From NCBI GenBank assembly GCA_964425195.1, contig CAYRLG010000012.1, positions 1-64,000 on the forward strand: DNA of 64,000 bases, written 5' to 3'. The notes under the pieces are model-generated. The model was not told the DNA's origin. It searched no databases and saw only the letters and a program-made list of their open reading frames with translations. Source of the stretch: Desulfamplus sp964425195 (GTDB lineage: Bacteria; Desulfobacterota; Desulfobacteria; Desulfobacterales; Desulfobacteraceae). Both the position numbers and the translations under genes were made by a program. Positions 51,842-59,697 of this stretch are shown here, piece by piece (the first letter of the stretch is position 1; each line of letters opens with the position of its first letter).

Positions 51842-53287
51842 ATGAATAAAAAAAGAATTACTATGATGTTTGTTATGGCTCTGTTTGCTTTTGTCTCATT
51901 AGCATCAAATGCTGATGCTTTAATCAAAAGATCAGAAAATGGGGTTGGTGATGCTCTTCTGTTTCCGTTCTTTGATGCAGATGCTCTTAACTATGTTTGT
52001 ATTTCAAATGAATCTAATAACTGGATTCAAACACATGTAAGGCTAAGAACTGCTGGTGATAGTATTGAAGGTAAAGACTTCCCACTTATTCTTTCTCCTG
52101 GTGACATGGCAATTTTTGAAGTGACTCGTATTGGTCAGGCAGATGGTCTATGGAGAATAGATTACTCAATGGATCCTCACAACTTTCAATACGTAAGAAT
52201 CAATAGCGCTCCTGTAAAATCTCTTGCTGACATAGGTACACTTAAAAATGACTATGCTACCCTTGCAAGTGCAGATATTCTTGCAGATTCTGCAAGAACA
52301 GAAGCTAACAAACGTTATGGATATATTGAAGTTATTGGTGAGGCGATTTTTGATCAAGGTCTAAATAAAACCGCACTTCTTACCCCTGGTGGCTGCACAA
52401 ACACTGTTCAATATATTAAAGCTGGTAACACTTTGAGTGATGTACCTAATGTCCTTTCTGGAAAGCTCTATGTTATGGAGAGTATGCATGGAACTGGTAT
52501 GGCATACAATGCTATAGCATTTGATAATTTTAGAACAGACGGAGCAGTTCATCGTGTTGACAACTATCTCCCAGATACTGGTGTTATTGTAACCTCTGAG
52601 AATTCAACACTTAATGATCAGGTTGATGTCAATGGTGATAATTATACATATATGTTCACAGCTGACCTTGCAAGAAATACTGCTGGTGGAAAATATGAAG
52701 CACTTGTTTCTGCAAACAACACTTGGGGACCAACATTTGCTGATGGTGACGACTATCTGAATGATGCTCTTGACGTTGTTTTTGGAATCTCTTCAAGCGT
52801 TCGTGAGTTTGAAGCAGCACTAAGACATATATCTGTACGTGGTCACTATTTTAATGCAACTGGATTCCAGACAAATCTTGTTTTAACATTCCCAACAAAA
52901 CACCATGTTATTGTAGATCCTGCTCTACTTGCTGGTATTACAAGTTTTGATCAGTACAAAATTGCATATTACAAAGCAATGAAAGCTCTTGCTCCTGCTT
53001 ATACAGCAGAACTATGGGATACTGATGAGAATCTGATTCTTGGAGCAGCACCTTTTGATGTTTCTCCTTATGTTCCAGGCGTTTTGACCCCTAATGTACT
53101 TCCTAATGAGTTGAATGTTCTTACACCTAACTATCCATATCCTGCGGGACGTTTTGTTATCGCTCAATTTTCTGACGGTTCAGCAACAAGATATCTTGTA
53201 GATGCTAATGCTACACTGCCTGTTGTTGGTCTTAGCTTCATTAATATGTCTGGAAGTCTCGGTTACATGACAGAAACACAGTATTAA
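51842..53287 (+). CDS. Secreted protein of unknown function
   Basis: I do not recognise this 481-residue protein. It begins with a clear signal peptide (residues 1-26, ending SNADA). The mature part is beta-rich, with few charged clusters and a single pair of cysteines (YVCISNES and PGGCTNTVQY). The ribosome-binding region GAGGTAGGTAAAAG is strong and the gene is bracketed by its own promoter candidate and a strong terminator, which together suggest a well-expressed exported protein. The mature start LIKRSENGVGDALLFPFFDA implies a stretch that could be a conserved surface-protein motif. It is followed by another secreted protein. Confidence 0.7.
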   Translation: MNKKRITMMFVMALFAFVSLASNADALIKRSENGVGDALLFPFFDADALNYVCISNESNNWIQTHVRLRTAGDSIEGKDFPLILSPGDMAIFEVTRIGQADGLWRIDYSMDPHNFQYVRINSAPVKSLADIGTLKNDYATLASADILADSARTEANKRYGYIEVIGEAIFDQGLNKTALLTPGGCTNTVQYIKAGNTLSDVPNVLSGKLYVMESMHGTGMAYNAIAFDNFRTDGAVHRVDNYLPDTGVIVTSENSTLNDQVDVNGDNYTYMFTADLARNTAGGKYEALVSANNTWGPTFADGDDYLNDALDVVFGISSSVREFEAALRHISVRGHYFNATGFQTNLVLTFPTKHHVIVDPALLAGITSFDQYKIAYYKAMKALAPAYTAELWDTDENLILGAAPFDVSPYVPGVLTPNVLPNELNVLTPNYPYPAGRFVIAQFSDGSATRYLVDANATLPVVGLSFINMSGSLGYMTETQY

Positions 53288-53328
53288 TAATTAATAGCTG
53301 CTGTTAAAAAAGCGGTCAGTTTTTACAG

Positions 53329-53362
53329 GAGGGGATATATAACTTATCCCCTCTTTTTTTTT
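53329..53362 (+). terminator. Strong intrinsic terminator
   Basis: GAGGGGATA (53329-53337) pairs with TATCCCCTC (53345-53353) over a 7-base loop, followed by nine T's. It ends the transcript of the 51842 gene. Confidence 0.92.
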
Positions 53363-53393
53363 ATAAAAAGTAGAATTGTTGAGAGTAACTAAA

Positions 53394-56198
53394 ATGAGAG
53401 TAAAAAACATTATACCTTTATATGGATTGATTACTATTTTTTTATCAGTGGTTTTTGGAAACACACCCGCATATTCTGAACTTTGCAATAACCAAAATCC
53501 CTCTATGTGTTTAGAAGCACTGGATAAAAATAGTATAGTAATTGATGAAGTATCAAATTTTCCAAATACAAACTCTGTTGTTCTTAACTTTAAAGAAATA
53601 CCTTATGGAAAAGCAGTTATCGATCAACTCCAACTACACAATATTGGTTCTACCGATGTAATAACTATAAGCTCTAACTCTGCTCTATCTTTTCCATGGG
53701 CATATTTTGATATTAAATCAACAGATTATGTAGTGACTGGTGGAACAGACTATATTTGGAGTATCTACAGCAGTAGTGGACTTGTTGTTAAATCAGGGGA
53801 GAGAAAGAGTTTTGATATAGCATTTGCTCCTATCCCTGAAGGATATGGGTTGTCAGAAACAGATCCCGGTAAATTTTTGGGAATGCAGTCTCACCTGTTC
53901 CAGCAATGGAACCCTTTTGATGTTAGAATAAGTAGTATGAGTTTTGAAGTTGCTTTGAATGGCTATGCAAGAGGAAGTATTGGTAAAAAATTTTCTGTAG
54001 ATACAACCACAACAAGTAGAGGTTCAAAGATTAGTGTAACTCCAGATATGACAAATGTTGAGTTGGCGGTTAATGAATATATACTTGTATATTTTGAAAT
54101 TTTACAAAAAGATGGTAATCCTTATAAAGAGGTGGTTGTTTTACACGAAGATGAAACTGCAATTTTATCTAAAGCTTTAATAAGTGGTCAGGTTGATAAC
54201 TCTGGTATTACCGCATCTTACAGTCATCGTAAATTTACTAACGGTAATGTTCTTTTACGTAGTAGAGATACAAAAAATGAGACTAAAACTAAGTATTGGC
54301 TTTTCTTTAAATCAGCAGAACCTATTAATTTACAGTGCTATAAAAAAACAATATCTGCAACAGGAAGCGGATATGATACCTCTGGTGCTGCTGAGGCAGA
54401 CCTGAAATTTATTTATGCTGATTTAGAAGGAGAAAAAGTTGAAGAGTTAAAAGGGGTTTATGCTACTGACGATAATACTATACCAAACACTAACTATCCT
54501 CCAACAGCTCCAACATATATAGCACCTTTAAATAATACAACAATTTCTGGAACAAGTATAAATTTTTCATGGAATCCAAGTAGCGATCCAGATGGTGATA
54601 TGATTTATTATGATTTATATTTAGGTGGGAGCAGAATCGCTAAAGAGATAAATCAAACTTCCTATACCTATATCCCATCTTCTACTCTACCTTCAGGAAC
54701 CTATTCGTGGAGAGTAGTTGCAAAAGACCTTAGAGGCTCTTCTACTGACGTGGTTACATGGTATTTTAATCTATCTTCTGATACTCCAGTTGAAACCGCA
54801 CCTGTAGAATTTTATAATAGTAATGGTATAAATATTTCGCAAAGTGGAATCACTCTTAGAAAGGGAGAGACTGCTATTGTAACAATTAAAATCGATCCGC
54901 CATCTTCAGGATTTATTAGCTTTACTCCTGTAATCTCGACTCCTGATGCTATAAATATTACGCAAAGTAGCTTGACATTTTATCAAAATGCTTCAATAGG
55001 AGGATTTACATTAACAGCCGCAAACGATATTATAACTCCAGTGAGTATATCATTAGAGACGTCAAATTCAGATTACCTAAAAAGTGATGGAACTCCATAC
55101 TCTCTTAAAATAACCGGCAATAACCCACCTACTATTACAAGTAATGGAGGAGGAGATACTGCAAATATATCAGTTAAAGAAAATAGTATTGCTGTTACTA
55201 CTGTAATGGCAAGTTCCAGCAGTAGCTCTACTCTTTTATATAGTATCACAGGTGGAGTTGATAAAGATAAGTTTCATATTTATAATGATGGTTTTCTAAG
55301 GTTTATTCTTCCACCAACTTACGATAATCCCATCGATTCCAACAAAGATAATGTTTATAATGTTAAGGTGACAGTTACTGATTCTAATAATGCCACAGAT
55401 TCACAGGAAATAGCCGTTACTGTCATCAAAGATGGCTCTTCTAATAATGTTTCTCCAGTTTTACCTATTCAACCTCTATATCCAGCAGACAGAAGCGTTA
55501 TAGCTCAATTGACTACAACACTCTCTTGGATCCCAGCTATTGATGATGATGAAGATACGTTGACATACACAGTTAAGTATGGCAAATCTGAAGATAAAAT
55601 AGATACCACTATCTCTTCAGATTCATCATTAACTTCAGTAACTCTTAATAATCTTAGTGATAATACAACCTACTACTGGAGAGTAACTGTAAGCGATGGA
55701 AAAGATGTTGTATCTGGTGCTACATGGTCATTCACAACAGGAGTGCAAGCACCTAATTCAAGAACAGGTTTTATACAAATATTTTCTAACAGTGAACTAA
55801 TAACTCCAACAATTAGCAATCCAGTAGGGCAGCCTTTAGCAGTTGCTAATTTGGTGGAAAATGAGCTAAAACTTTCCTGCTCTTATCCAGCTTACTCCTC
55901 ACCCGTTGATATATATATTATGATGGTGTACGAAAATAAAAATGGACAAAATATTACATTTTTTATTACTAAACCTAATAATAGCATCGGTATTGAATTT
56001 ACAAACGATTTCAAACCATTTGTTTCAAATTCTAATACCGCTCAGTCTGGGACACTTTTTTCTATTCCTTTAGACTCTTTGAGAAAATTAGGTTTAACTG
56101 GGAACTATCTCTTCTTTAGTGGCGTAGTTCCAGCAGGTGATACTACTTTTAATAATTATGATATAACATGGTTTTCTATAAACGTGAGTGAGAGCTAA
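53394..56198 (+). CDS. Secreted multidomain beta protein (ASH-like, FN3, cadherin-like)
   Basis: A signal peptide (hydrophobic PLYGLITIFLSVVFG, cleavage after PAYS) starts the protein. An N-terminal Ig-like region with the pattern of ASH/choice-of-anchor domains (IPYGKAVIDQLQLHNIGSTDV) is followed by an FN3-like domain near residues 365-465 (PPTAPTYIAPLNN ... GTYSWRVVAKD). A cadherin-like domain lies near 580-680 (NPPTITSNGGG ... YNVKVTVTDSNNATD), and then a second FN3 near 690-785 (TYYWRVTVSDGKD). The C-terminal ~150 residues are not recognised. The ATG at 53394 is preferred to the TTG at 53376 because it starts with the basic residues of the signal peptide. Probably surface-exposed or adhesive; this is inference. 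Confidence 0.72.
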   Translation: MRVKNIIPLYGLITIFLSVVFGNTPAYSELCNNQNPSMCLEALDKNSIVIDEVSNFPNTNSVVLNFKEIPYGKAVIDQLQLHNIGSTDVITISSNSALSFPWAYFDIKSTDYVVTGGTDYIWSIYSSSGLVVKSGERKSFDIAFAPIPEGYGLSETDPGKFLGMQSHLFQQWNPFDVRISSMSFEVALNGYARGSIGKKFSVDTTTTSRGSKISVTPDMTNVELAVNEYILVYFEILQKDGNPYKEVVVLHEDETAILSKALISGQVDNSGITASYSHRKFTNGNVLLRSRDTKNETKTKYWLFFKSAEPINLQCYKKTISATGSGYDTSGAAEADLKFIYADLEGEKVEELKGVYATDDNTIPNTNYPPTAPTYIAPLNNTTISGTSINFSWNPSSDPDGDMIYYDLYLGGSRIAKEINQTSYTYIPSSTLPSGTYSWRVVAKDLRGSSTDVVTWYFNLSSDTPVETAPVEFYNSNGINISQSGITLRKGETAIVTIKIDPPSSGFISFTPVISTPDAINITQSSLTFYQNASIGGFTLTAANDIITPVSISLETSNSDYLKSDGTPYSLKITGNNPPTITSNGGGDTANISVKENSIAVTTVMASSSSSSTLLYSITGGVDKDKFHIYNDGFLRFILPPTYDNPIDSNKDNVYNVKVTVTDSNNATDSQEIAVTVIKDGSSNNVSPVLPIQPLYPADRSVIAQLTTTLSWIPAIDDDEDTLTYTVKYGKSEDKIDTTISSDSSLTSVTLNNLSDNTTYYWRVTVSDGKDVVSGATWSFTTGVQAPNSRTGFIQIFSNSELITPTISNPVGQPLAVANLVENELKLSCSYPAYSSPVDIYIMMVYENKNGQNITFFITKPNNSIGIEFTNDFKPFVSNSNTAQSGTLFSIPLDSLRKLGLTGNYLFFSGVVPAGDTTFNNYDITWFSINVSES

Positions 56199-56267
56199 CC
56201 ATGGATTGAAAGAAAGCTATGTAGAGAGTTATATATGTAAGCCCCACTCTTTATTAAAAGGTATAAA

Positions 56268-56702
56268 ATGAAATCTAATAAATTTTTTTTTAAATATCTG
56301 TTTCTTATTGGTATTTTTTTTATGTTTATAGCAAAGATGACAATATATGCTAATCCTGCGACCCCTTTATTTGAGGAGGAAAATTTAAAAAAAAGGGTAA
56401 AACTGTATTGGGATAAACGTATTAATGCTGATTATGATGGTATGTATGAACTTGAAGCAGATGTAAATAAGAAGAGATATAAACTTCTTGAATACCGAAA
56501 GATATTTGGAGATCAGGCAAATATAGTTGAATATACAGTTGAGAAAATTAATATTGTCTCTGCAAAAAGAGAGGCAACCATATCTATTAGCTATCAAATC
56601 GAATTGCAAATACCTGTTCCGGGTCTGCTTGGACATAAAAAGAAATTAACAACCGAAGATATTTGGCTATTTGAAAACGATAATTGGTTTCATGTAAAAT
56701 AG
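56268..56702 (+). CDS. Small exported NTF2-like protein
   Basis: The 144-residue protein has a signal peptide (hydrophobic FKYLFLIGIFFMFIAKMTIYA) and a mature domain of about 115 residues that reads like an NTF2/SnoaL-type cone fold. A helix (LKKRVKLYWDKRINADYDGMYEL) split over about residues 41-63 is followed by beta strands ending in TTEDIWLFENDNWFHVK. The pattern is common in small periplasmic proteins without known catalysis. AAAGG precedes the ATG. It follows the multidomain secreted protein by about 70 bases and is probably co-transcribed. Confidence 0.65.
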   Translation: MKSNKFFFKYLFLIGIFFMFIAKMTIYANPATPLFEEENLKKRVKLYWDKRINADYDGMYELEADVNKKRYKLLEYRKIFGDQANIVEYTVEKINIVSAKREATISISYQIELQIPVPGLLGHKKKLTTEDIWLFENDNWFHVK

Positions 56703-56726
56703 GTAAAATTTTAATTGAATTTCTAA

Positions 56727-56769
56727 TTTTTACAGCCTCTCTATTTTTATTTTAGATCGGCTGTAAAAA
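56727..56769. terminator. Bidirectional intrinsic terminator
   Basis: TTTTTACAGCC (56727-56737) pairs with GGCTGTAAAAA (56759-56769) across a 21-base loop, with T-rich flanks. It lies between the convergent NTF2-like gene and cobT. Confidence 0.7.
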
Positions 56770-56792
56770 TTTTTAATGTAATTGTATGTGAT

Positions 56793-57908
56793 TTAACTTA
56801 CAAAAGTTGCCTTCTGTGCATTGATAATTGAGACCTCTTCAAAAGTTTTAATCTCGGCTAAAATTCTTGTTGCAGCATCCATTAGCTGAAAGGCAAGTAC
56901 AGCACCAGTTCCCTCCCCTAACCTAAATTGAAGATCAAGCAGAGGGAGAAGTCCCATTTGTTGGTGCATGAACTTATGCCCAACCTCAACAGATCTATGA
57001 CCTGCAAACAGATAATCAACTACATCTGGAGCAAGCTGATAGGCAATAAGAGCCCCTGCTGTTGATATAATCCCATCGCACACCACAGGAATACCATAAG
57101 CTGCTGCTCCAAGAACTAACCCTGTAATTCCCCCAATCTCAAATCCACCAACCTTAGAGAGCACATCAATCGGGTCTTTTGGATTTGGTTTGTGAAGAGT
57201 AAGCCCTTTTTCAATTACCTTTATTTTGTTCTTAAGCATAAGATCATTGATCCCAGTACCTCTTCCTGTCAACTCTATTACACTTATTCCAGAAAACGCT
57301 GCAATAATTGCTGATGATGGTGTTGTATTACCAATTCCCATATCTCCAGTTCCAAGAAGATCTATTTTTTCGTCTTTAAGTGCAGCCTCTTCTATAAGCT
57401 CTTCAACAATTTCTATTCCGTAAATAATCGATTGAATAGCTTCGTGGCGACTCATAGCTGGCTCTTTGGTAAAATTGGAGGTCGATTTTCTCACTTTTTT
57501 ATGGAAAATTGGCATATCAGGAGCAAAATCAAAATTGACTCCAAAATCTGCAACTTTTATAGAAGCCCCTGCATGTCTTGCAAGAACATTTATTGATGCC
57601 CCGCCATTGACAAAATTGACAACCATTTGAGGAGTTACCTCTTGAGGAAAGAGGCTGACCCCCTCCTCTACAACCCCATGATCTCCTGCACAGGTAACAA
57701 CAACCCTGTTTTTTAGGCGGACATCAAGAGTATTAATCATATTTTTATCATGGATTCCTGCTATTGCTGCAAGTTTAGCCCCGACCTCTTCAAGCACGCC
57801 GAGACTTCCGGCTGGTCTTGCCTGATCTGCAAGACGCTCAAGTGCCTTTTCTTTTACTGCCTGATCTGGTTTTCTTATTGCATTTATATATTTTTCAAGT
57901 CTCTCCAT
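56793..57908 (-). CDS. cobT: Nicotinate-nucleotide:benzimidazole phosphoribosyltransferase CobT
   Basis: CobT activates the lower-ligand base (DMB or another benzimidazole) to its alpha-ribotide for cobamide assembly. Visible signatures are TCAGDHGVVEEGVS, NFVNGGASINVLARHAGA, LLGTGDMGIGNTT and the catalytic glutamate E332 (LGEGTGAVL). Length (371 residues) is normal to slightly long. AAGGAAATAATAAA precedes the ATG. It follows the ThiC-family gene by 41 bases on the same strand and lies under the same cobalamin riboswitch, so both respond to B12 status. Confidence 0.96.
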   Translation of the reverse strand: MERLEKYINAIRKPDQAVKEKALERLADQARPAGSLGVLEEVGAKLAAIAGIHDKNMINTLDVRLKNRVVVTCAGDHGVVEEGVSLFPQEVTPQMVVNFVNGGASINVLARHAGASIKVADFGVNFDFAPDMPIFHKKVRKSTSNFTKEPAMSRHEAIQSIIYGIEIVEELIEEAALKDEKIDLLGTGDMGIGNTTPSSAIIAAFSGISVIELTGRGTGINDLMLKNKIKVIEKGLTLHKPNPKDPIDVLSKVGGFEIGGITGLVLGAAAYGIPVVCDGIISTAGALIAYQLAPDVVDYLFAGHRSVEVGHKFMHQQMGLLPLLDLQFRLGEGTGAVLAFQLMDAATRILAEIKTFEEVSIINAQKATFVS

Positions 57909-57949
57909 TTTATTATTTCCTTATGAACTCTATAGGATTGCTGGGTTAT

Positions 57950-59284
57950 TCAGCTTACTTTATCATATTTGATGTCATCTTTAAAAACCTCCATGCCTTT
58001 TTTCATGGCACAAAAATCGCCGCACATTGTGCAGGTTTTATCTTCTTGAGGGCTTCTACTTTTTCTCATCTTGTTTGCAATTTCAGGAAAAAGCAGATAT
58101 TTCTCAAGATCATTCCATCTCATATCACGCCTTGCCATTGCAGCAAGCCGCTCATTCTCTCTTTTATGGGGATATTTTGCGATATCGCCGATTCTAACTG
58201 CAAGCCTTGTGGCTCTTACACCTTCACGGACATCCTGCTCATTTGGAAGAGCTAAATGTTCAGCAGGGGTTATGTAACAGACAAGATCAGCACCATGCCA
58301 AGAAGAGTTTGCAGCACCAATTGCAGCGGTAATATGGTCATAACCTGCACCTGTATCTGCTGGAAGAGGACCAAGAACATAGTACGGAGCATTTCCGCTC
58401 ATTCTCTTTTCCAACATGATATTTCCCTTAATTTCGTCCATAGGAACATGTCCCGGACCTTCAACCATCATCTGGCAACCCATATCACGACCAATTTGAG
58501 CAAGCTCGCAATTTATTATCATCTCTGCCATCTGTGCTCTATCGTGGCTGTCATGAATAGCACCTGCCCTGATACCATTGCCAAGAGAGAGAACTGAATC
58601 ATATTTTTTCATCAAGTTGCAAACTCTATCAAACTGCTCATAAAGAGGGTTTTCTTTACCAGTTGCGTCCATCCACGCCACCATAAAAGTTCCCCCTTTT
58701 GATGCAAGTCCTCCATATCTAAAGCCCTGCTTCCTTAATCTCTCTATGGTATATTGGTTAATTCCGCAGTGGATTGCCATAAAGCTCAACCCATCTTCAA
58801 GCTGACGTTCAATGAGATCAAATAAAAATTCAGGGTCAAGTTTTGCAGGATTTTGATATTTTCGGGCGGTCTCTTTAAAAGCCTGATATAGAGGAACATT
58901 ACCAACTGGAAGATTTACTGCTTTTATAACCTCTTGGCGTATAGCATCAAGATCTCCATCAGCAGAAAGCTCCATTAATGTATCTGCCCCCTCCTCCTGA
59001 GCTGCAATCGCTTTTTTTACTTCAGCTTCAATACTGCATATATCTGATGATGTTCCAATAGAGGCATTTACCTTTGTTCTAAGACCAGTACCAATGCCAA
59101 CAACCTTCTGGCTTTGTCCAGACTCTTTTCTCAGTCTGTTCACAAATGGATTATTAGGTATAACAATCTCACCCTTTGCAATAAGGTGTCTAATTGTTTC
59201 TGGAGTGTAACCCTCATCTGTGGCAACCTGTAGCATCTGCTCAGAGATTATCCCGTCTCTTGCAAGTTCAATCTGTGTTTTCAT
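57950..59284 (-). CDS. bzaF: ThiC-family radical SAM enzyme, probably BzaF (5-hydroxybenzimidazole synthase)
   Basis: The protein is of the short ThiC class (444 residues): RDGIISEQMLQVA near the start, EGPGHVPMDEIK, GPLPADTGAGYDHI and a C-terminal Fe-S cysteine motif C418-x2-C421-x3-C425 (CTMCGDFC). In E. coli-type ThiC that motif is CX2CX4C. Both ThiC and BzaF use aminoimidazole ribotide: ThiC makes the thiamin pyrimidine, BzaF makes 5-hydroxybenzimidazole, the lower ligand in anaerobes. Here the gene sits behind a cobalamin riboswitch, not a TPP riboswitch, and is followed by cobT, so BzaF is the better call. The segment PVGNVPLYQAF departs from the GTVPIYQA I expect in ThiC. AAGGA precedes the ATG. 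Confidence 0.8.
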   Translation of the reverse strand: MKTQIELARDGIISEQMLQVATDEGYTPETIRHLIAKGEIVIPNNPFVNRLRKESGQSQKVVGIGTGLRTKVNASIGTSSDICSIEAEVKKAIAAQEEGADTLMELSADGDLDAIRQEVIKAVNLPVGNVPLYQAFKETARKYQNPAKLDPEFLFDLIERQLEDGLSFMAIHCGINQYTIERLRKQGFRYGGLASKGGTFMVAWMDATGKENPLYEQFDRVCNLMKKYDSVLSLGNGIRAGAIHDSHDRAQMAEMIINCELAQIGRDMGCQMMVEGPGHVPMDEIKGNIMLEKRMSGNAPYYVLGPLPADTGAGYDHITAAIGAANSSWHGADLVCYITPAEHLALPNEQDVREGVRATRLAVRIGDIAKYPHKRENERLAAMARRDMRWNDLEKYLLFPEIANKMRKSRSPQEDKTCTMCGDFCAMKKGMEVFKDDIKYDKVS

Positions 59285-59325
59285 CTTGTTTTGTCCTTAA
59301 AAAAATATTGGGTCTGGCTCTGGAC

Positions 59326-59368
59326 AAAAAAATCCCGGAGCCGACACAAATGTCAGCCCACGGGATTT
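59326..59368 (-). terminator. Riboswitch expression-platform terminator
   Basis: Read on the minus strand, AAATCCCG (59368-59361) pairs with CGGGATTT (59337-59330). An inner stem GGGCTGACA/TGTCGGCTC with two wobbles extends it, followed by seven U's. It lies between the aptamer and the bzaF ribosome-binding site, so B12 binding would favour termination. Confidence 0.88.
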
Positions 59369-59392
59369 ACCATTTCACATGGGTATTATATT

Positions 59393-59611
59393 GCTTTGCA
59401 TGGCAGGTCTTCTGACTTACGGATCATCCTAATTTTTGCGTCTTCCCATGAAATTTTTTCTAAATACTCTTTTATTGGTGCAAATAAAATATGTATTTAC
59501 TTTATTCACAGTGACATATTGCAAAAATAGTCCCCGGTTACAGCGGCGGGACCGTTCCAGATTTTCACTGGATTCCCTTTTTAAGGCTTATATTTACCAC
59601 CTTGGCAAAGC
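59393..59611 (-). promoter_or_regulatory. Cobalamin (AdoCbl-type) riboswitch
   Basis: On the minus strand, the closing stem GCTTTGC (59611-59605) pairs with GCAAAGC (59399-59393). Inside are AGGTGG, GGGAATCCAGTGAAAATCTGG, ACGGTCCCGCCGCTGTAA and the 3' GTCAGAAGACCTGCC, the ordered conserved boxes of the cobalamin aptamer. It is followed by an intrinsic terminator and then bzaF-cobT. It would lower expression of both genes when cobalamin is plentiful. Confidence 0.95.
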
Positions 59612-59697
59612 GTTCTATGAGTAAGAGTTAAAATATTCTTGATTAAATTTCTTACTATATATCAAAAAAACTGTAAAGAGCTATCTAAAGCCATAGC

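Noticed and set aside
58256..58597. 113-codon plus-strand frame
   Set aside because: It is antisense to the conserved ThiC/BzaF core.
59285..59697. TPP riboswitch upstream of the ThiC-family gene
   Set aside because: The conserved boxes and pairing are those of a cobalamin aptamer; no TPP (thi-box) core is present.
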